Shown: positions 1 through 7,722 of the stretch, piece by piece | Layout of the letters: every line of letters begins with the position of its first letter | Numbering within the stretch: position 1 is the stretch's first letter | Source of the DNA: Tepidimonas sediminis | Lineage (GTDB): Bacteria > Pseudomonadota > Gammaproteobacteria > Burkholderiales > Burkholderiaceae_C | Reading direction: 5' to 3' | NCBI RefSeq assembly: GCF_007556605.1 | Contig: NZ_VJND01000016.1 | Span: 1-49,391, forward strand | DNA: 49,391 nt | Position numbers and translations under genes: made by a program | The notes under the pieces: model-generated | The model's database searches: none | What the model was told of the DNA's origin: nothing | What the model saw: only the letters and a program-made list of their open reading frames with translations

Positions 1-143
1 CTCAACGCCGCGCGGCTGCTCCTGTTTGCGACAATCACCAAACGATCCAGACCAGCCGCCTGAAGCAGACCCGAATAGACCCGCTCACTCCACAGGTTTC
101 AGGCTCATACCTGAATTGGAAAACACTCGGCTGGCGTGCGAAC
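1..143. other. Left-edge non-coding stretch
   Basis: No gene is assigned here. It lies downstream of the carboxypeptidase gene on the minus strand. A 6-bp inverted repeat (ttcagg/cctgaa around position 100) is visible but has no U-tract, so I do not call a terminator. Read on the minus strand towards the left edge, an AGGAG-like sequence near position 20 could precede a gene outside the window. Confidence 0.4.
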
Positions 144-1367
144 CTAGCGGATCCACAGCCGCAGCGCCCCCCACAGGCGGCCCAGCAGCCCGGCCTCCTC
201 CACCGTCTCCAGCACCTGCAGCGGCACCTCGGCCAGCGGCTCGCCGCCAGCCGACAGCACGCGCAGCGTGCCCAGCGGCTGGCCGGCCTGCAGCGGCGCC
301 ACCAGCGGATCCGGACGCACCAGCTCGGTGCGCAGCCCCTTGGCCTGTCCGGCCGGCACGGCCACCACCACGCCACCCGGGCGGCCCAGCCGCACCGTGC
401 CGGCGCGCCCCTTCCACACCGGCGGCGTGGCCACCGGCTGGCCGGGGCCGGCCAGGCGCACCGCCTCGAACGCGGTGTAGCCCCAGTTGAGCAGCTTCTG
501 GCTCTCCACCGCGCGCGCGTTCTCGCTGGCCGCGCCCAGCACCACGCTGATGAGGCGGCGCTGGCCGGCGGCGCCTTCGCCCAGGCCGGGCACCGGCCGG
601 CGCGCGGTGGCCACCAGGCAGTAGCCGGCCGCCGCGGTGTGGCCGGTCTTGAGGCCGTCGACGGTGGGGTCGCGGAACAGCAGCAGGTTGCGGTTGGTGT
701 CGTTGGCCGCCGGCGTGCCGGGGTAGCGATAGCGCTGGATGGCGTAGTAGCCGACGTACTCGGGAAAGTCGCGCATCAGCCGCGCCGCCAGCGTGGCCAG
801 GTCGCGCGCGGTGGTCAGGTGGCCGGGCGCGGTCAGCCCCTCCGGATTCTTGTAGGTGGTGCGCGTCAGGCCGAGCGCGCGCGCCTGCTGGTTCATCAGC
901 TCGACGAAGCGCTCCACCGAGCCGGCCACGCCCTCGGCCAGCGCCACCGTGGCGTCGTTGCCGGACTGCACGATCATGCCCTTGAGCAGGTCCTCCACCG
1001 GCACCTGCATGCGCGGCTCGATGAACATGCGCGAGCCGGGCATCTTCCACGCCCGCTCGCTGACCGGCAGCGTCTGCTGCAGCGTCAGCCGCCCGGCCTT
1101 GAGCGCATCGAACACCAGGTAGGCGGTCATCAGCTTGGTCAGCGAGGCCGGCTCCACCGGCTCGTCCGGGTCCTTGGCCGCCAGGATCTGCTCGGCGGTG
1201 GCGTCGTAGAGCAGCCAGGCGCGCGCGGCGATCTCGGGCGGGGCGGGCCACTGCGCCCACACCGGTTGCGGCGCGGCCAGCGCGAGCAGCGCCACGGCCG
1301 CCGCCGCGGCCAGGGCGCGCAGGCCGGCGCGCCGGGCGGGGTCGAACGAGAAGGCAGGCAGGTTCAT
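144..1367 (-). CDS. dacA: D-alanyl-D-alanine carboxypeptidase (PBP5/6 type)
   Basis: A 407-residue periplasmic serine carboxypeptidase that trims the terminal D-Ala from peptidoglycan pentapeptides. Residues 1-38 look like a signal peptide ending in VWA. The three family motifs are in order: SLTK at 75-78 (catalytic Ser75), SGN at 135-137 and KTG at 240-242. A PBP5_C-like beta domain follows, and the last 25 residues can form an amphipathic helix that would anchor the protein to the outer face of the inner membrane, as in E. coli DacA/DacC. Length fits the family. It is a single gene, 60 bp downstream of the hydrolase gene on the same strand. Which dac paralogue it is cannot be settled from sequence alone. 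Confidence 0.93.
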   Translation of the reverse strand: MNLPAFSFDPARRAGLRALAAAAAVALLALAAPQPVWAQWPAPPEIAARAWLLYDATAEQILAAKDPDEPVEPASLTKLMTAYLVFDALKAGRLTLQQTLPVSERAWKMPGSRMFIEPRMQVPVEDLLKGMIVQSGNDATVALAEGVAGSVERFVELMNQQARALGLTRTTYKNPEGLTAPGHLTTARDLATLAARLMRDFPEYVGYYAIQRYRYPGTPAANDTNRNLLLFRDPTVDGLKTGHTAAAGYCLVATARRPVPGLGEGAAGQRRLISVVLGAASENARAVESQKLLNWGYTAFEAVRLAGPGQPVATPPVWKGRAGTVRLGRPGGVVVAVPAGQAKGLRTELVRPDPLVAPLQAGQPLGTLRVLSAGGEPLAEVPLQVLETVEEAGLLGRLWGALRLWIR

Positions 1368-1427
1368 GCGTCGGTCTTCGGAGACGGTGATGGTGGGACG
1401 GCACGCCGCGCCGCGCCTCGCCCCTGT

Positions 1428-2057
1428 TCAGGCCATGGCGCGCAGGTGCTGCGCCGCCAGGCGCCGCAGCAGCGGCAGGCGGCCGTGGAAGAAGTGCTCG
1501 CCGCCGGGCACCACGGTGACCGGCAGCCCCTGCGGCCGCGCCCAGTCGAGCACGGCCGCCAGCGGCACGACGTCGTCCAGCTCCCCGTGGACGATGAGCG
1601 TGCGCGCCGCAAGTTCCGCTTCCAGCGCCGGCAGCGCGAAGCGGCTGGCCGCCGGACCGACCAGCATGAGCGCCTGCAGCGGCCGCTGCGCCGCCAGCCT
1701 CTGCGCCCCGTAGGCGGCCACGTAGCCGCCGAACGAAAAGCCGGCCAGCGTCAGTGGCCCCTCGGGCGCGCAGGCCGCCACCACCGCCAGCAGGTCGTCG
1801 ACCTCGCCGGCACCGTGGTCGTGCACGCCGGCGCTGGCGCCGACACCGCGGAAGTTGAAGCGCACCGCCAGCCAGCCCTCCTGCACGCAGGCGCGCGCCA
1901 GCGTCTGCACCACCTTGTTGTGCATCGTGCCGCCGTGCAGCGGGTGCGGATGGGCGAGGACGGCCACCCCGCGCGGCGCGCCGGCGGGACGGTCCAGCGC
2001 CAGCTCCAGCGCACCGGCCGGACCGGCGATCAGCCTCGTCTCGGTGTGGGCGTTCAT
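1428..2057 (-). CDS. Alpha/beta hydrolase (dienelactone-hydrolase-like)
   Basis: A 209-residue single-domain alpha/beta hydrolase, cytoplasmic, substrate unknown. The nucleophile elbow is GFSFGG with Ser108. The acid is probably Asp161 or Asp162 in HGELDD, and the base is His188 in GGEH. The N-terminal HPHPLHGG (36-43) forms the oxyanion-hole region and is typical of the small YjfP/DeoR-like hydrolase group common in Burkholderiales. I chose the ATG at 2057, where family homology begins; an upstream extension to 2144 has no family character and would overlap the ferredoxin gene. No substrate can be assigned. Confidence 0.85.
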   Translation of the reverse strand: MNAHTETRLIAGPAGALELALDRPAGAPRGVAVLAHPHPLHGGTMHNKVVQTLARACVQEGWLAVRFNFRGVGASAGVHDHGAGEVDDLLAVVAACAPEGPLTLAGFSFGGYVAAYGAQRLAAQRPLQALMLVGPAASRFALPALEAELAARTLIVHGELDDVVPLAAVLDWARPQGLPVTVVPGGEHFFHGRLPLLRRLAAQHLRAMA

Positions 2058-2094
2058 CGGGGCAGCGGGCGCACGGGCAAGGCAGCGGCGGGCG

Positions 2095-2436
2095 TCAGCG
2101 GCCGACGTCGGGCGGCAGGCGCAGCCGCTCCACGACCACGCCATCGCGCAGGTGCGAGGTGACGATCTCGTCGATGTCGGCCAGGTCCACGTAGGTGTAC
2201 CAGACGCCCTGCGGGTAGACCACCGCCACCGGCCCGCCGGCGCAGCGGTCCAGGCAGCCGGCGCGGTTGACGCGCACCCCGCCCGGCCCCGCCAGGCCCA
2301 GCGCCTTGACGCGCGCCTTGCAGTGCGCGAAGGCCTGCTCGGCGCCGTGCGCGGCGCAGCACGCCTGGCCGCCGTCGCGCTGGTTGAGGCAGAAGAAGAT
2401 GTGGTGCCGGTAGTACGGCGCGGCCGCTTCGCTCAT
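2095..2436 (-). CDS. (2Fe-2S) thioredoxin-like ferredoxin
   Basis: A 113-residue small ferredoxin of the thioredoxin-like [2Fe-2S] class. Cluster ligands are visible as Cys16, Cys26/27, and the pair Cys61-x3-Cys65 inside GCLDRCAGGP. This matches the C...C...CLxxCxxGP pattern of the stand-alone (2Fe-2S) family often found beside this hydrolase type in Betaproteobacteria. The ATG at 2436 overlaps the stop codon of the upstream VanZ-like gene (ATGA), so the two are probably translationally coupled. It lies 37 bp before the hydrolase gene and may share its operon. The redox partner is unknown. Confidence 0.88.
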   Translation of the reverse strand: MSEAAAPYYRHHIFFCLNQRDGGQACCAAHGAEQAFAHCKARVKALGLAGPGGVRVNRAGCLDRCAGGPVAVVYPQGVWYTYVDLADIDEIVTSHLRDGVVVERLRLPPDVGR

Positions 2437-3569
2437 GGGCGCGCATTGTAGGTGGGCGCGCGCGCCAGCCGCAGCGCCGCCGCCAGCGCCAGCGGCGGCC
2501 ACAGCACGTTCCACCAGCGCAGCACGCCGTGCAGGTGCAGGTAGCGCTGGTCGTGCCAGGGCCGCATCCATTCGGCGAGGTAGGCCGGCTCGGGCACGTG
2601 GTTGATCAGGGCCAGCAGCGCCGCGCCGGCTGGCAGCGCCGCCAGCGCCGCGCTGCGCGCCCCCAGAGGCAGCGCCAGCAGGGCCAGCACGCCGGCGGCG
2701 ACCAGGCCGACGCGCACCGGCGGCGTCAGCCACGCCGTGGCGTGCACCGGCCCCAGCGCCAGCGCGCTGGTCAGGGTGCCCAGCGCCAGCGCCAACGCCC
2801 CCAGCAGCAGCGTCCACAGCAGCCGCTGCCACGGCCGCCGCAGACTGGCATGCCCGAGCAGCAGCGGCAGCGCCAGCGACAGCGCCACCAGCAGCGCCTC
2901 GCCGAGCGGGCCGGGTGCCGGCAGCGGCGGCGCAGACGGCAGCCAGTCCTGCCACGGCGTGCCCTGCAGGGCGGCGCGCAGGGCGGCCTCCAGCGCCGGC
3001 CAGCCGTGGCCCACCCCCAGCGGCACCGGCGCCGGCACCAGCACCGCCGCCGGCCACAGCAGCAGCAGCGCCCAGGCCGGTTGCGCACCGGGCTGCTGCC
3101 ACGCCTGGCGGAACTGCGTCCACGAGCCCGGCAGGCGGCCGCGCAGCAGCGCCGCCGCCAGCAGCGCCCCGACGGCCGAGCCGGCGGCGTTGAGCAGCGC
3201 ATCGGCCTGCGACGGCACGCGTCGCGGCAGGTACGTCTGCGCCCCCTCCAGCCCCAGCGCCAGCAGCGCCGGCAGCAGCATGCCGAGCCACGGCGCGGCG
3301 CGCCCGGCGCCGCCGCGCGCCAGCGCCACCGTCGTCAGCAGCCCCAGCGGCACGTAGCCGAGCAGGTTGGCCAGCACGTCGAAGCGCGTCAGGTGGCGCG
3401 GCCACGGCGCCAGCAGGAACGCCCACGGCGCCACGCCCTGGTCGCGCCAGCCCTCGAACGGGTGCAGGCTGGCGTACAGCACCAGCGCGGCATAGGCGGC
3501 CAGCAGCGGCCAGGCCAGCGACGGCCCCGCCGGCGCGGCGGGCGGAGGCGGCGCACGGCGCGCGGGCAT
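2433..3569 (-). CDS. VanZ-like multipass membrane protein
   Basis: A 378-residue, very hydrophobic inner-membrane protein. The first ~150 residues have VanZ-family features: a first membrane segment followed by SLHPFEGWRDQG, then RFDVLANLLGYVPLG and a later SQADALLNAAGSAVG. Further hydrophobic segments fill the C-terminal half, making it about twice the length of minimal VanZ proteins. The domain is named after a teicoplanin-resistance accessory protein, but chromosomal homologues have no defined role, so I infer none. Its stop overlaps the start of the [2Fe-2S] gene by 4 bases, and it starts 12 bases after hemJ ends, so hemJ-vanZ-ferredoxin probably form one transcript. Confidence 0.85.
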   Translation of the reverse strand: MPARRAPPPPAAPAGPSLAWPLLAAYAALVLYASLHPFEGWRDQGVAPWAFLLAPWPRHLTRFDVLANLLGYVPLGLLTTVALARGGAGRAAPWLGMLLPALLALGLEGAQTYLPRRVPSQADALLNAAGSAVGALLAAALLRGRLPGSWTQFRQAWQQPGAQPAWALLLLWPAAVLVPAPVPLGVGHGWPALEAALRAALQGTPWQDWLPSAPPLPAPGPLGEALLVALSLALPLLLGHASLRRPWQRLLWTLLLGALALALGTLTSALALGPVHATAWLTPPVRVGLVAAGVLALLALPLGARSAALAALPAGAALLALINHVPEPAYLAEWMRPWHDQRYLHLHGVLRWWNVLWPPLALAAALRLARAPTYNARP

Positions 3570-3581
3570 CGGGCGACCGGC

Positions 3582-4010
3582 TCAGAAGGGCTTGACCACC
3601 ACCAGCGCCACCGCCGCCACCATCAGCAGCACCGGCAGCTCGTTGAACCAGCGGAACCACACATGGCTGCGCCGGTTGCGCCCCTCCTCGAAGGCGCGCA
3701 GCAGGCGCGCGCAGGCGTGGTGGTAGGCGATCAGCACCAGCACCACCGCCAGCTTGGCGTGCAGCCAGCCGTTGCCCGGGCCGCGGCCGATGCCGTAACC
3801 GAGCCACAGCCACAGGCCCAGCGCCAACGCCGGCACGGCCAGCAGCGTCATGAAGCGCAGCAGCTTGCGCGCCATCAGCAGCAGCCGCTCGCGCTCGGCC
3901 GCGCTGTCGTCCGGCACCATGGCCAGGTTGACGAAGATGCGCGGCAGGTAGAACAGCCCGGCGAACCAGCTGGCGACGAAGACGATGTGAAAGGTTTTGA
4001 CCCACAGCAT
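3582..4010 (-). CDS. hemJ: Protoporphyrinogen IX oxidase, HemJ (CopD) family
   Basis: A 142-residue inner-membrane protein with four predicted membrane segments. HemJ converts protoporphyrinogen IX to protoporphyrin IX in haem synthesis where hemG/hemY are missing. Family residues are present: His8 in KTFHIVFVASWFAGLFYLPR, then GWLHAKLAVVLVLIAYHH around 81-98 and the C-terminal WFNELPVLL. The length equals the family norm. The ATG at 4010 is the natural start of the family. It is divergent from the SMP-30 gene, with 60 bp between the start codons. Confidence 0.9.
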   Translation of the reverse strand: MLWVKTFHIVFVASWFAGLFYLPRIFVNLAMVPDDSAAERERLLLMARKLLRFMTLLAVPALALGLWLWLGYGIGRGPGNGWLHAKLAVVLVLIAYHHACARLLRAFEEGRNRRSHVWFRWFNELPVLLMVAAVALVVVKPF

Positions 4011-4058
4011 GGCGCCACAGTGTAGGCCAGCCCCCTCGCGCGCGCAGGCGCAAAGGCC

Positions 4059-4064
4059 TAAGAT
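4059..4064 (+). promoter_or_regulatory. -10-like element just before the SMP-30 start
   Basis: TAAGAT ends six bases before the ATG at 4071, so a transcript would start at or next to the start codon. No Shine-Dalgarno sequence is visible and no good -35 hexamer. It is one of several such arrangements in this window. Confidence 0.35.
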
Positions 4065-4070
4065 TGCGTC

Positions 4071-5057
4071 ATGACCCTCTCCTCCGCCGCCTCCGCCCTG
4101 CCGGGCGCCGTCAGCGATGCCGACGGCTGGACGCGCCTGACCGAGCCGATCTCGGCCTGGGGGGCGTGCCCGGTGTGGCGCGGCATCGAGGATCGGCTGT
4201 ACTGGATCGACCCGGCGCTGCAACGGGTCAGCCGGCTGCACGTGCCCACCGGGCGCGTCGAGCACTGGGCGCTGCCGCAGTCGCCCAGCGCGCTGGCGCC
4301 GTGCCGGCAAGGCGGCTGGCTGCTGGTGCTGCCCGACGGCATCCACCACGCCACCCAGTGGCAGATGCCGCTGACGCGGCTGGCCGCCGCGCCGTTCGAC
4401 ACCCGGCTGCAGCGCTTCGGCGGCGGCGCCTGCGATCCGTGGGGCCGGCTGTGGGTCGGCGCGCACGCCGCGGCCGACGGTCTGGGCCGCTCGCCCGGGC
4501 TGTACTGCCTGCGCGCGCGCGACCGTCAGCGGCCCGAGCTGGCACTGGTGCGCGACGGCGTCGGTGACACGCAGGCGCTGACGTTCAGCGCCGACGGCCG
4601 CCAGCTGCTGCGCGCCGACCTGGCGCAGGGGCTGGTGCAGATGCTGCCGCTGCTGTCGGCAGGGCGCTGGCCGGCGGAACTGGGCATGGCGCAGCCGCTG
4701 TGGCGCAGCCCGCCGCGGCCGGCGGCGTGGCGCTTCGAGGACGCGCTCGGGCGCGACTGGATCGGCCGGCCCGGCGCGCTGGCGCTGGACAGCGCCGGAC
4801 GCTGCTGGGTGGCGCTGCACGAGGGCGGCCGCATCCTGGGCCTGAGCCCGGGCGGCCACGTGGTGGCCGAGCTGACCGTGCCGGCGCAGTGCCCGACCGG
4901 CCTGTGCTTCGGCGGGCGTGACCTGCGCACGCTGTTCGTGACCACGGCGCGCCAGCACCGCAGCGCAGCGGAGCTGGCGCACTTTCCGGGCAGCGGGGCG
5001 GTGTTTGCGCGCACGCTGCCGGTGCCCGGACTGGCGGCGCCGACGTACTGGGACTGA
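4071..5057 (+). CDS. SMP-30/gluconolactonase-like beta-propeller, metal ligands replaced
   Basis: A 328-residue six-bladed propeller of the SMP-30/gluconolactonase/LRE family, which normally opens sugar lactones with a bound divalent metal. Fold landmarks are clear: CPVWRGIEDRLYWIDP (33-48), FGGGACDPWGRLWVGA (116-131), FSADGRQLLRADL (172-184), LALDSAGRCWVAL (237-249) and the late FGGRDLRTLFVTTA (280-293). The metal ligands known from human SMP-30 are not conserved: Glu18 aligns with Ala32, Asn154 with Gln168 and Asp204 with Gly235; the substrate residue Asn103 aligns with Gly118. Canonical lactonase activity is therefore doubtful. No signal peptide is visible. It precedes glcE by 85 bp. Confidence 0.8.
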   Translation: MTLSSAASALPGAVSDADGWTRLTEPISAWGACPVWRGIEDRLYWIDPALQRVSRLHVPTGRVEHWALPQSPSALAPCRQGGWLLVLPDGIHHATQWQMPLTRLAAAPFDTRLQRFGGGACDPWGRLWVGAHAAADGLGRSPGLYCLRARDRQRPELALVRDGVGDTQALTFSADGRQLLRADLAQGLVQMLPLLSAGRWPAELGMAQPLWRSPPRPAAWRFEDALGRDWIGRPGALALDSAGRCWVALHEGGRILGLSPGGHVVAELTVPAQCPTGLCFGGRDLRTLFVTTARQHRSAAELAHFPGSGAVFARTLPVPGLAAPTYWD

Positions 5058-5060
5058 GGG

Positions 5061-5099
5061 CGCCCGCCGTCCCAACCGCCCTCAAGGGCGGGCGTCAAA
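5061..5099 (+). terminator. Possible terminator hairpin after the SMP-30 gene
   Basis: A perfect 8-bp stem (cgcccgcc 5061-5068 with ggcgggcg 5087-5094) with an 18-base loop, followed by the weak A/T-rich tail tcaaattctt. It would separate the SMP-30 gene from glcE. The tail is a poor U-tract, so this is tentative. Confidence 0.35.
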
Positions 5100-5128
5100 T
5101 TCTTCACGCCGGCGCGCAACGACGGGGC

Positions 5129-5134
5129 TACGAT
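5129..5134 (+). promoter_or_regulatory. -10-like element before glcE
   Basis: TACGAT ends eight bases before the ATG at 5143. No Shine-Dalgarno sequence is seen between it and the start, which would give a nearly leaderless transcript. No clear -35. Confidence 0.3.
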
Positions 5135-5142
5135 ACGGGCCC

Positions 5143-6285
5143 ATGGTCGACACTCCCGAGGTCCGCCCGGACGACGGCCCCCTGCTGGCCGGCTGGGCGC
5201 AGACGATCCGCGAGGCCGCAGCGCGCGGTGGGCGGCTGGCCGTGCGCGGCGGCGGCAGCAAGGCGTTCCACGGCGAGCCGCTGCCGGCAGACGCGCAGCC
5301 GCTGGACACGCGCGCGCTGCGCGGCATCGTGCGCTACGAGCCGACCGAGCTGGTCGTGCGTGCGCGCGCCGGCACACCGCTGGCGGAACTGGAGGCGCTG
5401 CTGGCACGGCACGGCCAGTGCCTGCCGTTCGAGCCGCCGCACTTCGGGCCCGACGCCACCGTCGGCGGCATGGTGGCCGCGGGGCTGGCCGGCCCGGCGC
5501 GCATGGCGGCGGGCGGCGTGCGCGATTACGTGCTGGGCGTGCGGCTGCTCAACGGCCGCGGCGAGGATCTGTTCTTCGGCGGCGAAGTGATGAAGAACGT
5601 GGCCGGCTACGACGTCAGCCGCCTGCTGGCCGGCAGCCTCGGCAGTCTGGGCATCCTGACCGAGGTGGCGCTCAAGGTCCTGCCGCGGCCGGCCGGCGAG
5701 GCCACGCTGCGCCTGCCCCTGACGGCCGAGGCGGCGCTGCAGCGGCTGGCGCAGTGGCGCGCCCAGCCGCTGCCGCTCAACGCCAGTGCATGGATCCCGG
5801 ACGAGGCGGGCGGGACGCTGTGGCTGCGCCTGCGCGGCGCGGCCGCCGCGGTGCAGTCCGCCTGCGCGCGGCTGTGCGCCGAAGCCGGCGCGACGCAGGA
5901 GGAACCGGCCGCGGCCGCGGCGCTGTGGCAAGGCCTGCGCGAGCAGACCCATGCGTTCTTCAGCACCGCGCCCTCGGGCGCGCACGGGCTGTGGCGGCTG
6001 GCGCTGCCGCCGACCACGCCGTGGGGTCCCCCGGGCGCGCCGGTCTTGGCCGAATGGTTCGGCGCCCAGCGCTGGCGCTGGGCGCCGCTGGCCGAGGGCG
6101 AGGCACTGCGGGCGTGGGCGCGGCAGGCCGGTGGGCACGCCATGCTGTGGCGCGCGCCGGCCGAGGCACCCGGGGCCGCGCCACGCTTCGACGTCCCGGC
6201 CCCGGCCGTGGCGGCACTGCAGCGGCGCGTCATCGCCGCCTTCGACCCCCATCACGTGTTCGCGCACCGGCTGCGCCTGGCCTGA
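5143..6285 (+). CDS. glcE: Glycolate oxidase FAD-binding subunit GlcE
   Basis: A 380-residue subunit of the membrane-linked glycolate dehydrogenase (GlcDEF), which oxidises glycolate to glyoxylate. The N-terminal half is an FAD_binding_4 (PCMH-type) domain: VRGGGSKAF near residue 30, the AGTPLAELEALL stretch, PDATVGGMVAAGLAGP, and the strongly conserved GGEVMKNVAGYDVSRLLAGS followed by LGILTEVALKVLP. The C-terminal part is the divergent GlcE tail ending in FDPHHVFAHRLRL, close to the usual FNPGRMY/F-type ending. The ATG at 5143 is used because upstream in-frame sequence has no family character. glcF starts 9 bases after the stop. glcD is not adjacent. Confidence 0.93.
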   Translation: MVDTPEVRPDDGPLLAGWAQTIREAAARGGRLAVRGGGSKAFHGEPLPADAQPLDTRALRGIVRYEPTELVVRARAGTPLAELEALLARHGQCLPFEPPHFGPDATVGGMVAAGLAGPARMAAGGVRDYVLGVRLLNGRGEDLFFGGEVMKNVAGYDVSRLLAGSLGSLGILTEVALKVLPRPAGEATLRLPLTAEAALQRLAQWRAQPLPLNASAWIPDEAGGTLWLRLRGAAAAVQSACARLCAEAGATQEEPAAAAALWQGLREQTHAFFSTAPSGAHGLWRLALPPTTPWGPPGAPVLAEWFGAQRWRWAPLAEGEALRAWARQAGGHAMLWRAPAEAPGAAPRFDVPAPAVAALQRRVIAAFDPHHVFAHRLRLA

Positions 6286-6294
6286 CCGACGACG

Positions 6295-7563
6295 ATGCAG
6301 ACTCAACTGGCTCCCGAATTCGCCGGCACGCCCGAAGGGCAGGAGGCTGACGCCATCCTGCGCCGCTGCGTGCACTGCGGCTTCTGCACCGCCACCTGCC
6401 CGACCTACCAGCTGCTGGGCGACGAGCTCGACGGCCCGCGCGGGCGCATCTACCTGATCAAGCAGGTGCTGGAGGGCGCCCCGGTGACGCGCGCCACGCA
6501 GCAGCACCTGGACCGCTGCCTGACGTGCCGCAACTGCGAGACCACCTGCCCCAGCGGCGTGGCCTACGGCCACCTGCTCGACATCGGCCGCAAGGTGGTG
6601 GAGCAGCGCGTGGCGCGCCCGCCGCTGCAGCGCGCGCTGCGCTGGCTGCTGCGCACGGGGCTGACCTCGCCGCTGTTCGGTCCGGCGATGCGGCTGGGCC
6701 AGCTTGTGCGGCCGTGGCTGCCGGCGGCGCTGCGCGCCAAGGTGCCGCCGCGGCGCGCGCCGGGCGCCTGGCCGCAGACGCCACGCGCGCGCCGCGTGCT
6801 GATGCTGGCCGGCTGCGTGCAGCCGGCGATGCTGCCCCAGGTCAACGCCGCCACCGCGCGCGTGCTGGACGCCGCCGGCATCCAGGCGCTGGTGGCGCCG
6901 AAGGCCGGCTGCTGCGGCGCCATCCGCTTCCACCTCGACGACCAGCTCGGCGCGCTGGCCGAGATGCGCGCCAACATCGATGCCTGGTGGCCCTGGGTCG
7001 AGCCGGCCGACGGCTCGCCCGGGGTGGAGGCGATCGTGATCAACGCCTCCGGCTGCGGCGTCACGGTGAAGGACTACGGCCACCAGCTGCGCCACGACCC
7101 GGCCTACGCCGCCAAGGCCGCGCGCATCAGCGCGCTGGCGCGCGATCTGAGCGAACTTCTGCCCGAGCTGCTGCCGGCGTGGCAGGCGCGGCTGGGCGGC
7201 AGGCTGCCCGACGGCGTGCCGTCGCGGCTGGCCTACCACCCGCCGTGCACGCTGCAGCACGGCCAGCGCCTGCGCGGCGGCGTCGAGGCCGCGCTGCGCA
7301 CGCTCGGCTTCGAGGTCGCGCTGCCGGCCGAGAGCCACCTGTGCTGCGGCTCGGCCGGCACCTACAGCATCCTGCAGGCGGGGCTGGCCAGCCAGCTGCG
7401 CCAGCGCAAGCTCGAGCACCTGCACGCCGCCGGCCAGCCGCAGGCGATCGTGTCGGCCAACATCGGCTGCATCACGCACCTGCAGGCCGGCACCGCCACG
7501 CCGGTGCGCCACTGGGTGGAACTGGTCGACGAGGCGCTGGCGCGCGCCGCCGCGCCGGTCTGA
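6295..7563 (+). CDS. glcF: Glycolate oxidase iron-sulfur subunit GlcF
   Basis: A 422-residue electron-transfer subunit of glycolate dehydrogenase. Two 4Fe-4S motifs of the CxxCxxCxxxCP type lie at Cys25-28-31-35 and Cys75-78-81-85. The C-terminal half carries two cysteine-rich CCG domains: the first includes AGCV and KAGCCGA (around residues 200-205), the second HPPCTLQH and HLCCGSAG, followed by NIGCITHLQ. These are typical of GlcF, GlpC and heterodisulfide-reductase B subunits. Length and architecture match GlcF. It follows glcE by 9 bases and is almost certainly co-transcribed. No glcD or glcC regulator gene is in view. Confidence 0.94.
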   Translation: MQTQLAPEFAGTPEGQEADAILRRCVHCGFCTATCPTYQLLGDELDGPRGRIYLIKQVLEGAPVTRATQQHLDRCLTCRNCETTCPSGVAYGHLLDIGRKVVEQRVARPPLQRALRWLLRTGLTSPLFGPAMRLGQLVRPWLPAALRAKVPPRRAPGAWPQTPRARRVLMLAGCVQPAMLPQVNAATARVLDAAGIQALVAPKAGCCGAIRFHLDDQLGALAEMRANIDAWWPWVEPADGSPGVEAIVINASGCGVTVKDYGHQLRHDPAYAAKAARISALARDLSELLPELLPAWQARLGGRLPDGVPSRLAYHPPCTLQHGQRLRGGVEAALRTLGFEVALPAESHLCCGSAGTYSILQAGLASQLRQRKLEHLHAAGQPQAIVSANIGCITHLQAGTATPVRHWVELVDEALARAAAPV

Positions 7564-7710
7564 GCAGGGGCGATGCCGGGGCCCCGACGGCGCAGCCAAG
7601 CCTGCAGCTGGCGGGGGGAGGTGCCGGTGCGGTGGCTGGCGTTGCCGTGGGCACTGCGGCGGGGACTCGGTTGACGGCCGGGCCGTTCACCACGCGCCGC
7701 CACGATCGCG

Positions 7711-7716
7711 TACCAT
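7711..7716 (+). promoter_or_regulatory. -10-like element before the 7TM diguanylate cyclase gene
   Basis: TACCAT ends six bases before the ATG at 7723. A leaderless or near-leaderless start is suggested; no convincing -35 at normal spacing. Confidence 0.3.
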
Positions 7717-7722
7717 GGAAGC

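Noticed and set aside
26-490. Plus-strand frame overlapping the dacA end
   Set aside because: Pro/Ala-rich translation opposite the carboxypeptidase C-terminus; no ribosome-binding site or recognisable motif.
2529-4025. Long plus-strand open frame opposite the VanZ-like gene
   Set aside because: Extreme Gln/Arg repeats come from reading a Leu/Ala-rich membrane gene backwards; no start signal or family match.
5061-5094. Riboswitch upstream of glcE
   Set aside because: Only a simple hairpin is visible and glcE seems to lack a leader; no known riboswitch core could be recognised.
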